Below are positions 38,389 through 46,798 of a stretch of 64,000 bases of DNA, in pieces. Below the pieces are notes generated by a model. That model saw only the letters and a list, made by a program, of their open reading frames with translations, did no database searches and was not told where the DNA came from. Source of the stretch: Planomicrobium stackebrandtii. Lineage in GTDB: Bacteria > Bacillota > Bacilli > Bacillales_A > Planococcaceae. The position numbers were made by a program, and so were the translations under genes. The stretch's first letter is position 1, and the number at the start of each line of letters is the position of its first letter. The stretch covers positions 1 to 64,000 of the forward strand of contig NZ_JAUSWB010000010.1 in assembly GCF_030814955.1 (NCBI RefSeq). The letters are read 5' to 3'.

Positions 38389-38511
38389 ACAAGAAATGCG
38401 CAAGCGCCCATGTAGATTCGACGGGCATAAGACGCTCGGGCTGTGCGGCGTTCTTCAGCCGCACAGCCAGAGTGACTTATGACCCTAGAATCTGGGCGCT
38501 GGAGCTGGACA
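38389..38511 (+). repeat. Hairpin repeat cluster 3, element 3b (type I)
   Basis: Best-formed type I copy. GCGCCCA/TGGGCGC, AGATTC/GAATCT, CATAAG/CTTATG, CTC/GAG and GGCTGTGCGGC/GCCGCACAGCC pair in order around an 8-base tip. Confidence 0.88.
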
Positions 38512-38634
38512 CAAAGAAATGCGGAAGCAGCCGTTTAGCCCCGACAAGCGCTGGAAGCCTTACCGGTAATGGCGGTTTTCGCCATTGCTGGTAAGGCTGA
38601 AGCGACTCGAGGGGCTGGCTGCTGGAGCTGGACA
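38512..38634 (+). repeat. Hairpin repeat cluster 3, element 3c (type II)
   Basis: Almost identical to 3a; differences fall in the tip and near GGCTGGCTGC. Confidence 0.85.
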
Positions 38635-38880
38635 ACAAGAAATGCGCAAGTGCCCGGTTAGCTCTGACAGGCATAAGACGGACCAGCGAAGTGGCGCTTT
38701 TTGCCGCACAGCACGAAAAGTGAAAGTGCCTGTTCAGCTCTGACAGGTGTAAGACGATCTGGCGAAGCGGCGTGTATTCAGCCGCATAGCCAGAGTGGCT
38801 TACATCCCGAAGAGCTAGGCACTGCAACTGGACACCAGGGCTGGCTTATGACCCGAAGAGCTGGGCACTGGAGCGGGACA
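38635..38880 (+). repeat. Hairpin repeat cluster 3, element 3d (nested composite type I)
   Basis: The outer element (left 38635-38712, right 38835-38880) is interrupted by a complete inner element of about 122 bases (38713-38834) starting GAAAAGTGAAAGTGCC and ending AACTGGACACC. The same inner element, at the same position in another host copy, is found at 47091-47209. Confidence 0.8.
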
Positions 38881-39003
38881 CAAAGAAAAGCGCAAGCAGC
38901 CGTTTAGCCCCGACAAGCGCTGGAAGCCTTACCGGTAATGGCGGTCTTCGCCATTGCTGGTAAGGCTGAAGCGACTCGAGGGGCTGGCTGCTGGAACTGG
39001 ACA
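38881..39003 (+). repeat. Hairpin repeat cluster 3, element 3e (type II)
   Basis: Third near-identical type II copy, 369 bases (3 x 123) after 3c. Confidence 0.85.
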
Positions 39004-39030
39004 ACAAGAAAAGCGCAAGCGCCATGCAAC
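39004..39030 (+). repeat. Hairpin repeat cluster 3, element 3f (left-end fragment)
   Basis: AAGAAAAGCGCAAGCGCCATG matches the left end of type I and then diverges. Confidence 0.6.
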
Positions 39031-39065
39031 TCCAATTTGTGCCACAAGAAAATAGACAATAAAAG

Positions 39066-39108
39066 AAAACTGAAGACATGACGAGATAATCGCATTGTCT
39101 TCAGTTTT
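39066..39108 (+). terminator. Possible terminator after repeat cluster 3
   Basis: A perfect 13-bp inverted repeat AAAACTGAAGACA/TGTCTTCAGTTTT with a 17-base loop; only four T follow. The remaining bases to 39299 hold no gene that I can see. Confidence 0.45.
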
Positions 39109-39299
39109 ACAGTTGTAGAAACTTGCTGCATGAGAACCATCAATATATATTCGTTTCCTATAAAAAGCATCGTGTTATCAAAAAACACTTCCGAGGAATG
39201 ACTTTTCCCCTAATTTTCTTTGTAGCTATCATTTCCATTCGTCTTTTTCAGAAATTTGGATTAAACTTAAAAGGTATCACTCAATAAGGGGGAAGCATA

Positions 39300-39866
39300 A
39301 TGGCTTTATTAGATGAAATTCTGGAGTATAACGAAGAGTTTGTGAAGGAAAAGCGTTATGAAGAGTTTATGACCACCAAATTTCCTGACAAGAAAGTTGT
39401 TATATTGACATGCATGGATACGCGCCTGTTTGAAATGCTGCCAAAAGCGATGAATTTTAAAAACGGCGACATTAAAATCGTCAAAAGCGCCGGGGCTGTC
39501 ATCAACCACCCATTCGGCGGCATCATGCGCAGCCTGCTTGTTGCTGTGTACGAGTTGAATGCAGATGAAATCTACATTATCGGACACCACGATTGTGGCA
39601 TGGCTTCCATTAATCCTGAAAAAATGCTGGAAAAGATGAAACATCGGGGCGTAGATGAAAAGACCATTGATATGATGGAGTATTCCGGAGTGGATTTGAA
39701 AGGCTGGCTCCGCGGATTTGATGATGTGACGGAAAGCGTCGCCCACAGCGTCAATATGGTCCGCAACCACCCTCTGCTCGACACCACGGTTCCTGTTCAT
39801 GGCCTGGTCATCGACCCGACCACAGGCAAACTGGATGTTGTCGTTAACGGAAACAAAAACCGCTGA
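39300..39866 (+). CDS. Beta-class carbonic anhydrase (YtiB-like)
   Basis: 188 residues. Zinc ligands Cys38, His96 and Cys99 with the Asp40-Arg42 dyad (CMDTR and GHHDCG). It interconverts CO2 and bicarbonate, supplying carboxylases. The compact length and YtiB-like sequence mark the small Bacillus beta-CA group. AAGGGGG precedes the ATG by 7 bases. It shares a convergent terminator region with the DinB gene. Confidence 0.93.
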   Translation: MALLDEILEYNEEFVKEKRYEEFMTTKFPDKKVVILTCMDTRLFEMLPKAMNFKNGDIKIVKSAGAVINHPFGGIMRSLLVAVYELNADEIYIIGHHDCGMASINPEKMLEKMKHRGVDEKTIDMMEYSGVDLKGWLRGFDDVTESVAHSVNMVRNHPLLDTTVPVHGLVIDPTTGKLDVVVNGNKNR

Positions 39867-39893
39867 GAAATTCTCAGCGGTTTTGTTTTTGGT
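39859..39893. terminator. Terminator between carbonic anhydrase and DinB genes
   Basis: AACCGCTGAGAA pairs with TTCTCAGCGGTT, followed by TTGTTTTT. It overlaps both gene ends. Confidence 0.75.
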
Positions 39894-40356
39894 AATAAAT
39901 ATAATCGAGGGCCGTTCCCTCTTTGCCAAATTGCCGGAGAAACGAGGTAATCTGTCCTCTATGGTAGCTGGCATGATTGACAACGGTAAACAGCATCTCT
40001 TCCCGTGTTGAGGAAAAATCGTCTCCACGCATATTTTGGTAATCGAGTGTTTCCTGCCACTGCTCTTCCGACAATGATGCAAAAAACAATTCCATTTCAG
40101 CATGCAGCAGCATAAATGCCTCCATCGCTTTTTGGGTTGTTTCCACTTCATAATGCTCAAATGCCGGTTTAGCTACCCCCATCATCCGAAGCAGCCACAG
40201 TTTCTCCACTCCGATCACGTGTTCAACTATCGCATGAATCGAAGCAAAAGAATTTGCTCCTTCTTTCTGATACAAGTCCTCGCCCAAGGTTTGAACATGT
40301 TCCAAGCAAGCCAGTGTCGCCCATTTATGATAAGAGAACATTTTTTCTTTATCCAT
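39874..40356 (-). CDS. DinB/YfiT-like superfamily protein
   Basis: 160 residues forming a four-helix bundle. Likely metal ligands: His in HAIVEHVIG near 41-46 and the pair in NHASYHRGQ near 128-133, the three-His site of the DinB fold. The fold is associated with metal-dependent thiol-S-transferases using bacillithiol, but the substrate is unknown. The ATG at 40356 is preceded by AGGAAGGTG. The 3' end is only 7 bases from the carbonic anhydrase stop. Confidence 0.85.
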   Translation of the reverse strand: MDKEKMFSYHKWATLACLEHVQTLGEDLYQKEGANSFASIHAIVEHVIGVEKLWLLRMMGVAKPAFEHYEVETTQKAMEAFMLLHAEMELFFASLSEEQWQETLDYQNMRGDDFSSTREEMLFTVVNHASYHRGQITSFLRQFGKEGTALDYIYYQKQNR

Positions 40357-40442
40357 TTTTACGCACCTTCCTCTACTTTTATTCACGTTTCAAACCAACG
40401 CTGCATCTCTTTCCACCATTTTTTATAGGTGGCCTTGCCCTT

Positions 40443-40991
40443 TCAAAATTCTTTCTCAATCATGGCATAGTAATAATGGTCTTTCCATTCGCCATTGATA
40501 TAGAGAAACTCCTTAAGCAAGCCTTCCCGGCGAAATCCGGTTTTTTCCAATACCCGTATAGAGCCTTCATTCTCCGGTGAAACATAGGCTTCCATCCGAT
40601 GGAGGCGAAGCTCTTCAAAACCGAAAACAGTCATTAGTTTTACCGCTTCTGTTGCAATGCCTTTGCCAATATATGCTTCATCAATGGAATAACCGACCAA
40701 TGCACTTAAAAAAGGCATGCGCTTGACACTGTAGACGGAAATGTGGCCAATCAGTTTTTTCGTGTCATATTCAAAAATTCCTACACTGTACTCCCGATTT
40801 TCTCTCGCCTGGTAGATCGATTCCCGAATTTTTTCCCGCTGAACGGCTGCTGAAAAATAACTGTCCCGGTGACGCGGTTCGTACACAGACCAATAATCCC
40901 GGTTGCGCAGCAGCAATTCCATCATCTCTTCTGCATCGTCGACGGTTAAACTGCGCAGGTAACAAGTCTGTCCTTCGAAAAGCAAATTCAT
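40443..40991 (-). CDS. GNAT family N-acetyltransferase (RimJ/RimL-like)
   Basis: 182 residues. Acetyl-CoA loop GYSIDEAYIGKGIATEAVKL near 97-116 and the C-terminal EAYVSPENEGSIRVLEKTGFRREG near 132-155 are typical of RimJ/L-type protein acetyltransferases. The target is unknown. The ATG lies one base after the pepF stop with GAGG inside that gene's end, so it is coupled to pepF. Confidence 0.88.
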   Translation of the reverse strand: MNLLFEGQTCYLRSLTVDDAEEMMELLLRNRDYWSVYEPRHRDSYFSAAVQREKIRESIYQARENREYSVGIFEYDTKKLIGHISVYSVKRMPFLSALVGYSIDEAYIGKGIATEAVKLMTVFGFEELRLHRMEAYVSPENEGSIRVLEKTGFRREGLLKEFLYINGEWKDHYYYAMIEKEF

Positions 40992-40992
40992 A

Positions 40993-42792
40993 TTAGGCCT
41001 CAGCAGAAGTCAGCGAAATAAATTCTTCGGCATCCTGCACACATAAAGCGATTCCTTTTTCCCAGAAAGCCTGCTGCGTGATATCTTCGCCCAAATGTTT
41101 CATTGCCAAGTCTTCTGCTGACATCACTGCTGTATCACGAAGCAAAGCCAAGTATTTTTCTTCAAAGCCGCTTCCTTCTTCCAATGCTTTTGCATAAACA
41201 CTCAAAGAGAACAAATAGCCGAACGTATACGGGAAGTTATAAAATGGCACATACGTAATGTAAAAATGCAGTTTAGATGCCCAGAAATGCGGATGCGTTG
41301 ATGCCAATCCACCAGCAAATCCTTCTGTTTGTGCCTGCTCCATCAATTCATTTAATCGGGATGCCGGAACGACGCCCTTTTTGCGTTCTTCATAGAAACG
41401 GGTTTCAAAAAGGAAGCGAGAATGGATGTTCATAAAGAACGCTACATTGCGCTGGACTTTATCTTCCAACAACGCGATTTTTTCTTCCTTGGACTGCGCA
41501 TTTTTAACAGCCGCATCTGCCACAATCATTTCAGCGAATGTCGACGCGGTTTCAGCTACGTTCATCGCGTATGACCGGTTCAAGGAGTGGACAGGGCGCA
41601 ACGCATACGTATGGAATGCATGCCCGAGTTCATGCGCCAAGGTAGCCACATTGGACATAGATCCGCTGTAAGTCATGAAAATGCGTGATTCTTCACTTAA
41701 CGGCAAGCCGGTGCAAAATCCGCCTGGGCGTTTATTTGGACGGTCTTCCGCTTCGATCCAGCCTTTTTCAAATGCCTGCTGTGCAAATTGCTCCAGTTCA
41801 GGGCCGAATTTGCCAAACTGTTTGAGTATGAATTCCGCGCCTTCCTGATAAGAAAATTGCTGCGTGCTTTCAGTTACCGGTGCATCTACGTCATACCAAT
41901 CAAGTCCATCTTTTCCAAGCAGTTTGCCTTTTTGATCCAAATAATCGACGAAAGGCTGTTTGTTGCTGCTGATGGCTCCCCACATGGCGTCCAGTGTTTC
42001 CTGCTTCATGCGGTTGATATGCAATGGCTCCTGCAGCGGGTTGTCCCATCCGCGCTTTTTATAAGTCTCCAAGCGGAAACCGGCTATGGAATTTAACGTC
42101 TTGGCAAAAAACTCTTCTTTATCCGTCCAAGCCTCCTCCAATTTCTCGTAGGATTCCTTGCGTACCGCTGCATCTTTATGGGAGCTTAAGTTATTTGCCT
42201 GCCCCACTGATAACGATTTGGACTCGCCGTCGACGCTGACAGTGACATTGATTTCTCCGACCAGCATATCGTATAGCTGGCTCCAGCTATGGTAGCCATC
42301 AACGCCTAAAGCCGTAATCAAACTTTCTTCCTTTTCAGACAGCAGCATTTTTGCTTCTTCGCGCCATTCGTTCAAGATAAAGGTGAATTCACGCAAGGAT
42401 TCTTCTTTGAGCAGCTCTGTCCATGCCCCATCTTCTGTTTTCGACAGGTCCTGCTGGATTTTTTGGAACGAGTTTTGAAAACGTGCCGACAGAGAAGACG
42501 CTTCACTTTCCAAAATCCCGGCTTTTTTATCTTGCGTATTCTGTGCCATCAGACAGCCTATAAATGCACCGGATTGGCTAAGGTGCCGCATCACACCGCT
42601 CATTTGTTCAAGCAAGTCAGCTACTTTTTGAGCATCTTCTTTTGCAGCCGGCACTTTGAAGTTGTGGACCAGTTCTTCAAACGCTGAAAGCTTTGTTACT
42701 GCTTCGTTCATATGTAGCCGCAATTCCTGTGATTCGCTGCCTCCTGGAAAAAGCGTATCCAAATCCCATACTTCCGGATAGTTAACTGTCAT
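40993..42792 (-). CDS. M3 family oligoendopeptidase (PepF-related)
   Basis: 599 residues. Zinc-binding HELGH at 387-391 with a further Glu about 25 residues on (NVAETASTFAE near 414), the HExxH...E pattern of thimet-type peptidases. It cuts oligopeptides in the cytoplasm, downstream of peptide uptake. AGGAGG precedes the ATG by 7-8 bases. First gene of a pair with the GNAT enzyme. Confidence 0.94.
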   Translation of the reverse strand: MTVNYPEVWDLDTLFPGGSESQELRLHMNEAVTKLSAFEELVHNFKVPAAKEDAQKVADLLEQMSGVMRHLSQSGAFIGCLMAQNTQDKKAGILESEASSLSARFQNSFQKIQQDLSKTEDGAWTELLKEESLREFTFILNEWREEAKMLLSEKEESLITALGVDGYHSWSQLYDMLVGEINVTVSVDGESKSLSVGQANNLSSHKDAAVRKESYEKLEEAWTDKEEFFAKTLNSIAGFRLETYKKRGWDNPLQEPLHINRMKQETLDAMWGAISSNKQPFVDYLDQKGKLLGKDGLDWYDVDAPVTESTQQFSYQEGAEFILKQFGKFGPELEQFAQQAFEKGWIEAEDRPNKRPGGFCTGLPLSEESRIFMTYSGSMSNVATLAHELGHAFHTYALRPVHSLNRSYAMNVAETASTFAEMIVADAAVKNAQSKEEKIALLEDKVQRNVAFFMNIHSRFLFETRFYEERKKGVVPASRLNELMEQAQTEGFAGGLASTHPHFWASKLHFYITYVPFYNFPYTFGYLFSLSVYAKALEEGSGFEEKYLALLRDTAVMSAEDLAMKHLGEDITQQAFWEKGIALCVQDAEEFISLTSAEA

Positions 42793-42985
42793 GATTCTGC
42801 CTCCTGGTAAACTAAATTTTCTAAAAACGCTCCTTTAGTATATCATTTTTCTTTTCGAAACCGGAACAATATTCCACTTCGCATAAAACACTTCACCTTA
42901 TCGCCATTTTTAGGAAATTTTTTGGAAAAGGATATTTGTTGATTGAAACTGCTACCGTTATACTAAAAAGAAGGAGGGATTTCGC

Positions 42986-43720
42986 ATGATTCGTATTTTG
43001 CTTATGACAATCGCTTTTATCGCAGTAATTGTCATGAATACTTTAGCAAACACCATGCCGCTGAATGGCCAAACCACAGGCGAAATTTCTAACCGGCTTC
43101 TTGTGCTGTTCACTCCCGCCGGTTATGTATTTTCAATTTGGTCCATCATTTATCTTTTGCTGGCTGTTTGGATCATTGCATTCTGGGTGCGCTTAAGAAA
43201 GGGACAGACCCCCTCAACCAAGATTGCCTTATTTTTCATTTTAAGCTGCGTCTTTAATATCAGCTGGCTGCTGTTGTGGCATTATGAATTTTTTGCCTGG
43301 TCAATCGCCGCTATGCTTGGCTACCTGTTAGCCTTGATTGCGCTTTATCTGCAATACAGCAATTCGGAGAGAACATTTACGGAACGGCTGCCAATTTCAG
43401 TGAACATGGGCTGGATCAGTGTCGCAACCATTGCCAATATCAGTTTTGTTCTGACTTATTATAATTGGAACGGCTGGGGACTCAGTGACCAGCTATGGAC
43501 AGTGATTATGCTGACAGTGGCGACTGCGCTTGCACTGCATATCCGTTTCCATCACTTTGACATTCCTTTTGCACTGGTCTTTATCTGGGCATTTATCGGA
43601 ATTGCCGTCAAGCACGGTACGAGTGAAATGCTGGTAACCACAGCCTCTATTTTCTTAAGCGGCGTCATATTAACCGGTATTTTATTAATCAAGAAAAAAG
43701 CTGCACCGGCAGTTCAATAA
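42986..43720 (+). CDS. TspO/MBR-related tryptophan-rich membrane protein
   Basis: 244 residues, seven or so hydrophobic segments. The FTPAGYVFSIWSIIY block (about 43-57) is the start motif of the TspO/MBR family, and Trp is frequent throughout. It is longer than classic five-helix TspO (about 160 residues), so it belongs to an extended branch; ligand unknown. AAGGAGGG precedes the ATG by 7 bases. Followed by its own terminator. Confidence 0.82.
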   Translation: MIRILLMTIAFIAVIVMNTLANTMPLNGQTTGEISNRLLVLFTPAGYVFSIWSIIYLLLAVWIIAFWVRLRKGQTPSTKIALFFILSCVFNISWLLLWHYEFFAWSIAAMLGYLLALIALYLQYSNSERTFTERLPISVNMGWISVATIANISFVLTYYNWNGWGLSDQLWTVIMLTVATALALHIRFHHFDIPFALVFIWAFIGIAVKHGTSEMLVTTASIFLSGVILTGILLIKKKAAPAVQ

Positions 43721-43764
43721 ACTGTGGACTACTCGATTAAAACGAGTGGAACCGCAGTTTTTTT
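43719..43764 (+). terminator. Terminator of the TspO-like gene
   Basis: AAACTGTGG pairs with CCGCAGTTT, enclosing an inner ACTCG/CGAGT stem, with a T run. Confidence 0.75.
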
Positions 43765-43796
43765 ATGCGGTAAAACTTTAGTTATGAAATGAAAAA

Positions 43797-43832
43797 CAAA
43801 AAAGATCCGGCTGGATAAACCGGATCTTTTTT
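43797..43832 (-). terminator. Terminator of map
   Basis: AAAAAAGATCCGG pairs with CCGGATCTTTTTT; on the minus strand a T run follows. It lies just after the map stop codon. Confidence 0.85.
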
Positions 43833-43850
43833 GTCTGTTTATGGAATTTG

Positions 43851-44603
43851 TTATTTATCCAGCTTTGTCAGTAGGATAGGTTCGCCTTTTGTAACGAGAA
43901 CGGTATGTTCGATCTGCGCCACCAAAGATTGGTCCGGTGTGATGAATGTCCAGCCGTCACCTGATTCTATAATATGCTCTGCCTTCTGTGAGATAAACGG
44001 CTCTACTGCCAGCACCATGCCTTCTTTCAGGATGGTCGTCTCCCACGCATCATAATAATTTAAAATGTGCTGAGGGGCTTCATGCAGTGATTTGCCGATG
44101 CCATGCCCGGTCAGATTCTTGATGACGAACAAGCCTTGTTCTTTTGCTTCACGTTCCACAGCTTTGCCGATTTGGTTGAGTTTGGCGCCGGCTTTGACTT
44201 TTGTCATCGCGCGGTCAAAGGCTGAAGCAGCCGCTTCACAGATTTTTTCTTTATCCGCATGCCCTTCCCCAACAACAAATGAGATGCCTGTGTCAGAGAA
44301 AAATCCTTCGTAGGAGCCAGAAACATCGATATTCACAATATCGCCATCCTGAATCACGCGGTCACCCGGAATGCCATGGGCCACTTCTTCATTGACGCTG
44401 ATGCATGTGAATCCCGGAAAATCATATTCTGATTTTGGACCGGAGACGCCGCCCAACTCTTCAAACAGTTTGCCGCCCAAGTCGTCAATTTCCTTCGTAG
44501 TAACGCCCGCTTTGGTTGCGGCTTTCATCGCTTCGCGAATTTCAGCCACCATTTGGCCGGCTTTTTTTAACATTTCGATATCTTTTTCATTAGTTGCTAT
44601 CAT
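43851..44603 (-). CDS. map: Type I methionyl aminopeptidase
   Basis: 250 residues. Metal ligands are in NIDVSGSYEGFFSDTG (two Asp near 95 and 106), TGHGIGKSLHEAP (His near 169), the Glu in AVEPFIS near 202 and a later Glu in IEHTVLV near 233. It removes the initiator methionine from nascent proteins. It is a stand-alone copy like B. subtilis YflG rather than the ribosomal-operon map. ATG at 44603 with AAGGG 6 bases upstream; an extended -10 (TGGTATAAT) lies upstream near 44636. Confidence 0.94.
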   Translation of the reverse strand: MIATNEKDIEMLKKAGQMVAEIREAMKAATKAGVTTKEIDDLGGKLFEELGGVSGPKSEYDFPGFTCISVNEEVAHGIPGDRVIQDGDIVNIDVSGSYEGFFSDTGISFVVGEGHADKEKICEAAASAFDRAMTKVKAGAKLNQIGKAVEREAKEQGLFVIKNLTGHGIGKSLHEAPQHILNYYDAWETTILKEGMVLAVEPFISQKAEHIIESGDGWTFITPDQSLVAQIEHTVLVTKGEPILLTKLDK

Positions 44604-44703
44604 CAATGACCCTTCTTTCAAGCTTTTCTATTCAAGAATTATACCACAAAATTAAATCACTGGCTCTCAGTCCGGTTCAACTAATCTCCGGAAACGGACA
44701 GAG

Positions 44704-44731
44704 AAAAGAAGGCTGCCAAAAGGACAGCCTC
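44704..44731 (-). terminator. Terminator of thiT
   Basis: On the minus strand AGGCTGTCC pairs with GGCAGCCT around TTTT, followed by TCTTTTC. Confidence 0.7.
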
Positions 44732-44738
44732 CCAAATT

Positions 44739-45314
44739 TTAAGCTTCTGCATCGACCAATTTTGGAGCGGCCGCAAAAAGCGCAGCACAGACAAAAGCCG
44801 CCAGCAAAAATACCGGAATCATATAAGTGGCATTGTATATCACCGAATAGATAACCACATTGCCTTCAGCAAACATGCCGAAGAACAAGATCCCTGTCAC
44901 AACGTGAACTAGATAGCGGAGAGCTGAAGCAATCAGTACCCCCAGCACAATCACCAGAAGCATCTTCCCTGTTTGCTTGGCTTGCGCATGCTGCAAGTAT
45001 TTTGTGCGCATGACACCTGCCAGCCCCACTACTCCATATGCCAATAGATAGTCCAGCAACACCTGCATGACGACAAATCCAAACGACAGCGGCGTTACAG
45101 AGATAAACCCGGAAACGATCTGCAGCAGCCCTACAAGAATACCTGTCAGTACTCCTGCACCGACTCCTCTTCTGAATGCGATCAATACAATTGGAATCAT
45201 CACCAGGCTGACAGATCCGCCTTGGGGCATCCGGAACGAAATGAAATCCAGGACAAATCCAAGAGCGGCGAAAATGGCGATTTCCATCATTAACAAAACT
45301 TTTTTATTTCTCAT
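44739..45314 (-). CDS. thiT: Thiamine transporter ThiT (ECF S component)
   Basis: 191 residues with six hydrophobic helices. The N-terminal region (ISFRMPQGGSVSLVMIPI, about 25-43) is the conserved thiamine-binding segment of YuaJ/ThiT. It captures thiamine and docks with the shared ECF energising module encoded elsewhere. A TPP riboswitch and terminator precede it, directly supporting thiamine as substrate. AAGGAGG precedes the ATG by 6 bases. Confidence 0.95.
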   Translation of the reverse strand: MRNKKVLLMMEIAIFAALGFVLDFISFRMPQGGSVSLVMIPIVLIAFRRGVGAGVLTGILVGLLQIVSGFISVTPLSFGFVVMQVLLDYLLAYGVVGLAGVMRTKYLQHAQAKQTGKMLLVIVLGVLIASALRYLVHVVTGILFFGMFAEGNVVIYSVIYNATYMIPVFLLAAFVCAALFAAAPKLVDAEA

Positions 45315-45372
45315 GACTTCCTCCTTAATGTGTTATGCACATCACCAGAAGGGCCGTGAATAAAACCATATT

Positions 45373-45406
45373 AAAAACGGCGCCAGGACAGAGCCTGGCG
45401 CCGTTG
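45373..45406 (-). terminator. Riboswitch-controlled terminator upstream of thiT
   Basis: On the minus strand a perfect 12-bp stem (AACGGCGCCAGG with its complement) is followed by a T run, placed between the TPP aptamer and the thiT start. Confidence 0.85.
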
Positions 45407-45417
45407 TAAGGGCCGGT

Positions 45418-45512
45418 TTCCATCCACATCCCTGCGCAAGTGTTAACTTACAGGTTCAAAGGGTAAGAACAATTTGTTCACTCTCAGCAAAAGCTCCCCT
45501 TGTGGTGTATAC
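45418..45512 (-). promoter_or_regulatory. TPP riboswitch (THI element)
   Basis: On the minus strand the conserved aptamer segments occur in order: AAGGGGAGC, GCTGAGAG, TTACCCTTTGAACCTGT, and a 3' CGCAGGGATG segment. With TPP bound, the downstream terminator would form and switch thiT off. Confidence 0.93.
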
Positions 45513-45533
45513 AGATATTTGACTTTCACCTGT

Positions 45534-45562
45534 ATTGTACACAACCCTTCCCTTTAATGCAA
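45534..45562 (-). promoter_or_regulatory. Promoter of the thiT transcript
   Basis: On the minus strand TTGCAT (45562-45557) and TACAAT (45539-45534), spacer 17, just upstream of the TPP aptamer. Confidence 0.75.
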
Positions 45563-45566
45563 GGCT

Positions 45567-45591
45567 GTTTTAAGATAGTCTGACAGGGTAA
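45567..45591 (+). promoter_or_regulatory. Sigma-B-like promoter of the M20 peptidase gene
   Basis: GTTTTA (45567-45572) and GGGTAA (45586-45591) with a 13-base spacer, close to the sigma-B consensus. Confidence 0.5.
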
Positions 45592-45657
45592 AGAGTTCAG
45601 TAGTAAAGCTATTTGAAAGGTGGTGGAGGCAGCCGGGAGTTTGGGCTTGCCGAAAAA

Positions 45658-46731
45658 ATGATTGAACTGTTAAAGGAACTGATTAAAATTCAAAGTGATA
45701 CAAAAGAAGGGGCCAATGAAGCTCTTCTTTTTTGTGCAGACTGGTTAAAGGAAAAAGGCGAAACCGTTACGATTCATGACAATAATGGCTATCAAATGCT
45801 GACAGCCACTAAAGGGCAAGGCAATGAGACCATTATTTGGAATGGCCATGTAGACGTGGTCCCGGGCCACAAAGAGCAGTTTGTTCCCGTTGAAGAACAG
45901 GACCGCATTTACGGACGCGGCTCCGCAGACATGAAAGCGGGTGTGGCAGCGATGATGCAAGCCTTTATCGAGCTCGATAATTCCAACCTGAACCGCATTG
46001 TCCAACTGCACATCGTCACCGATGAGGAAATTGGGGGCCGCAACACATCCAAATGGCTGGTTGAACAAGGTTATCATGGCGACTTTGTCATTTGCGGCGA
46101 ACCGACGGGATTAAAAGTCGGTCTGCAGTCCAAAGGCATTCTGCGGATGGACATGACATTCAAAGGCAAGCCTGCTCACGGCAGCCGGCCATGGGAAGGC
46201 ATCAATGCGATTGAATCGGCGATGAAGTTCCATATGGCAATTGCAGACCTGCCTTTCCGGAAAGAATCAACGGAATATTACGAGCATCCCTCCGTCAACT
46301 TGCCTATCATTAAAGCAGGAGAACGCTACAACGTCGTTCCGGAAATTTGTGAAATGTCTTACGATATCCGCTTTATGCCAGGCCAGGATAAAGATGAGAT
46401 AGTTCGCCAGCTGGTTGACTTGGCCGACAAATTGGATGTCGATATGGAGTACAAAGCTTCCGGCTCCACACCTGCCCTTACCACAACTAAAGAAAACCCG
46501 TATATTCAAAGCTTGCAAAAAGCGATTTTGGACACGACTCAGCAAGAACCTGTTTTATTCGGCCAGCACGGTGCTGCAGATACCCGCTATTATGCGGCGG
46601 TAACTGGCGGCGAAGGTGCAATAGAATTTGGTCCGAGCGGAGATGATTGGCATGGCAATGCTGAATATGTCTTGATATCAAGTGTCCACTCATACAAGGA
46701 CATCCTGCTGGCACATGCACAATCTGCTTAA
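45658..46731 (+). CDS. M20 family metallopeptidase, ArgE/DapE-type deacylase
   Basis: 357 residues from the ATG. Catalytic blocks: NGHVDVVPG (His, Asp near 61-63), GRGSADMKAG near 92, TDEEIGG (general-base Glu, near 122) and a late metal-binding His (FGPSGDDWHGNAEY near 330). It hydrolyses an N-acyl amino acid or dipeptide; exact substrate unknown. The start is uncertain. The ATG at 45658 lacks a well-placed binding site, an in-frame TTG at 45613 also lacks one, and a good site (GGGAG at 45635-45639) points to an out-of-frame TTG at 45647 just before a run of six A (see findings). Confidence 0.88.
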   Translation: MIELLKELIKIQSDTKEGANEALLFCADWLKEKGETVTIHDNNGYQMLTATKGQGNETIIWNGHVDVVPGHKEQFVPVEEQDRIYGRGSADMKAGVAAMMQAFIELDNSNLNRIVQLHIVTDEEIGGRNTSKWLVEQGYHGDFVICGEPTGLKVGLQSKGILRMDMTFKGKPAHGSRPWEGINAIESAMKFHMAIADLPFRKESTEYYEHPSVNLPIIKAGERYNVVPEICEMSYDIRFMPGQDKDEIVRQLVDLADKLDVDMEYKASGSTPALTTTKENPYIQSLQKAILDTTQQEPVLFGQHGAADTRYYAAVTGGEGAIEFGPSGDDWHGNAEYVLISSVHSYKDILLAHAQSA

Positions 46732-46735
46732 AAAG

Positions 46736-46761
46736 GTTTGCATCCTGTGGAATTCGGGAAA
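46736..46761 (+). promoter_or_regulatory. Sigma-B-like promoter of the small basic protein gene
   Basis: AGGTTTGC-type -35 (GTTTGC at 46736-46741) and GGGAAA (46756-46761) with a 14-base spacer, the same layout as upstream of the YtxH gene. Confidence 0.5.
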
Positions 46762-46798
46762 GTAACATATACTAACCCCTATGAATGGAGAGATTTAA

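Noticed and set aside
38266-39030. Regular repeats considered as a CRISPR array
   Set aside because: The units are 123-bp foldback elements of two types without short repeats and unique spacers, and no cas genes are nearby.
38237-39188. Open frames of 75-116 codons in the mreBH-downstream region that share repeated peptide blocks
   Set aside because: They are translations of the palindromic repeats; the same peptide recurs because the DNA repeats. No ribosome binding sites are present.
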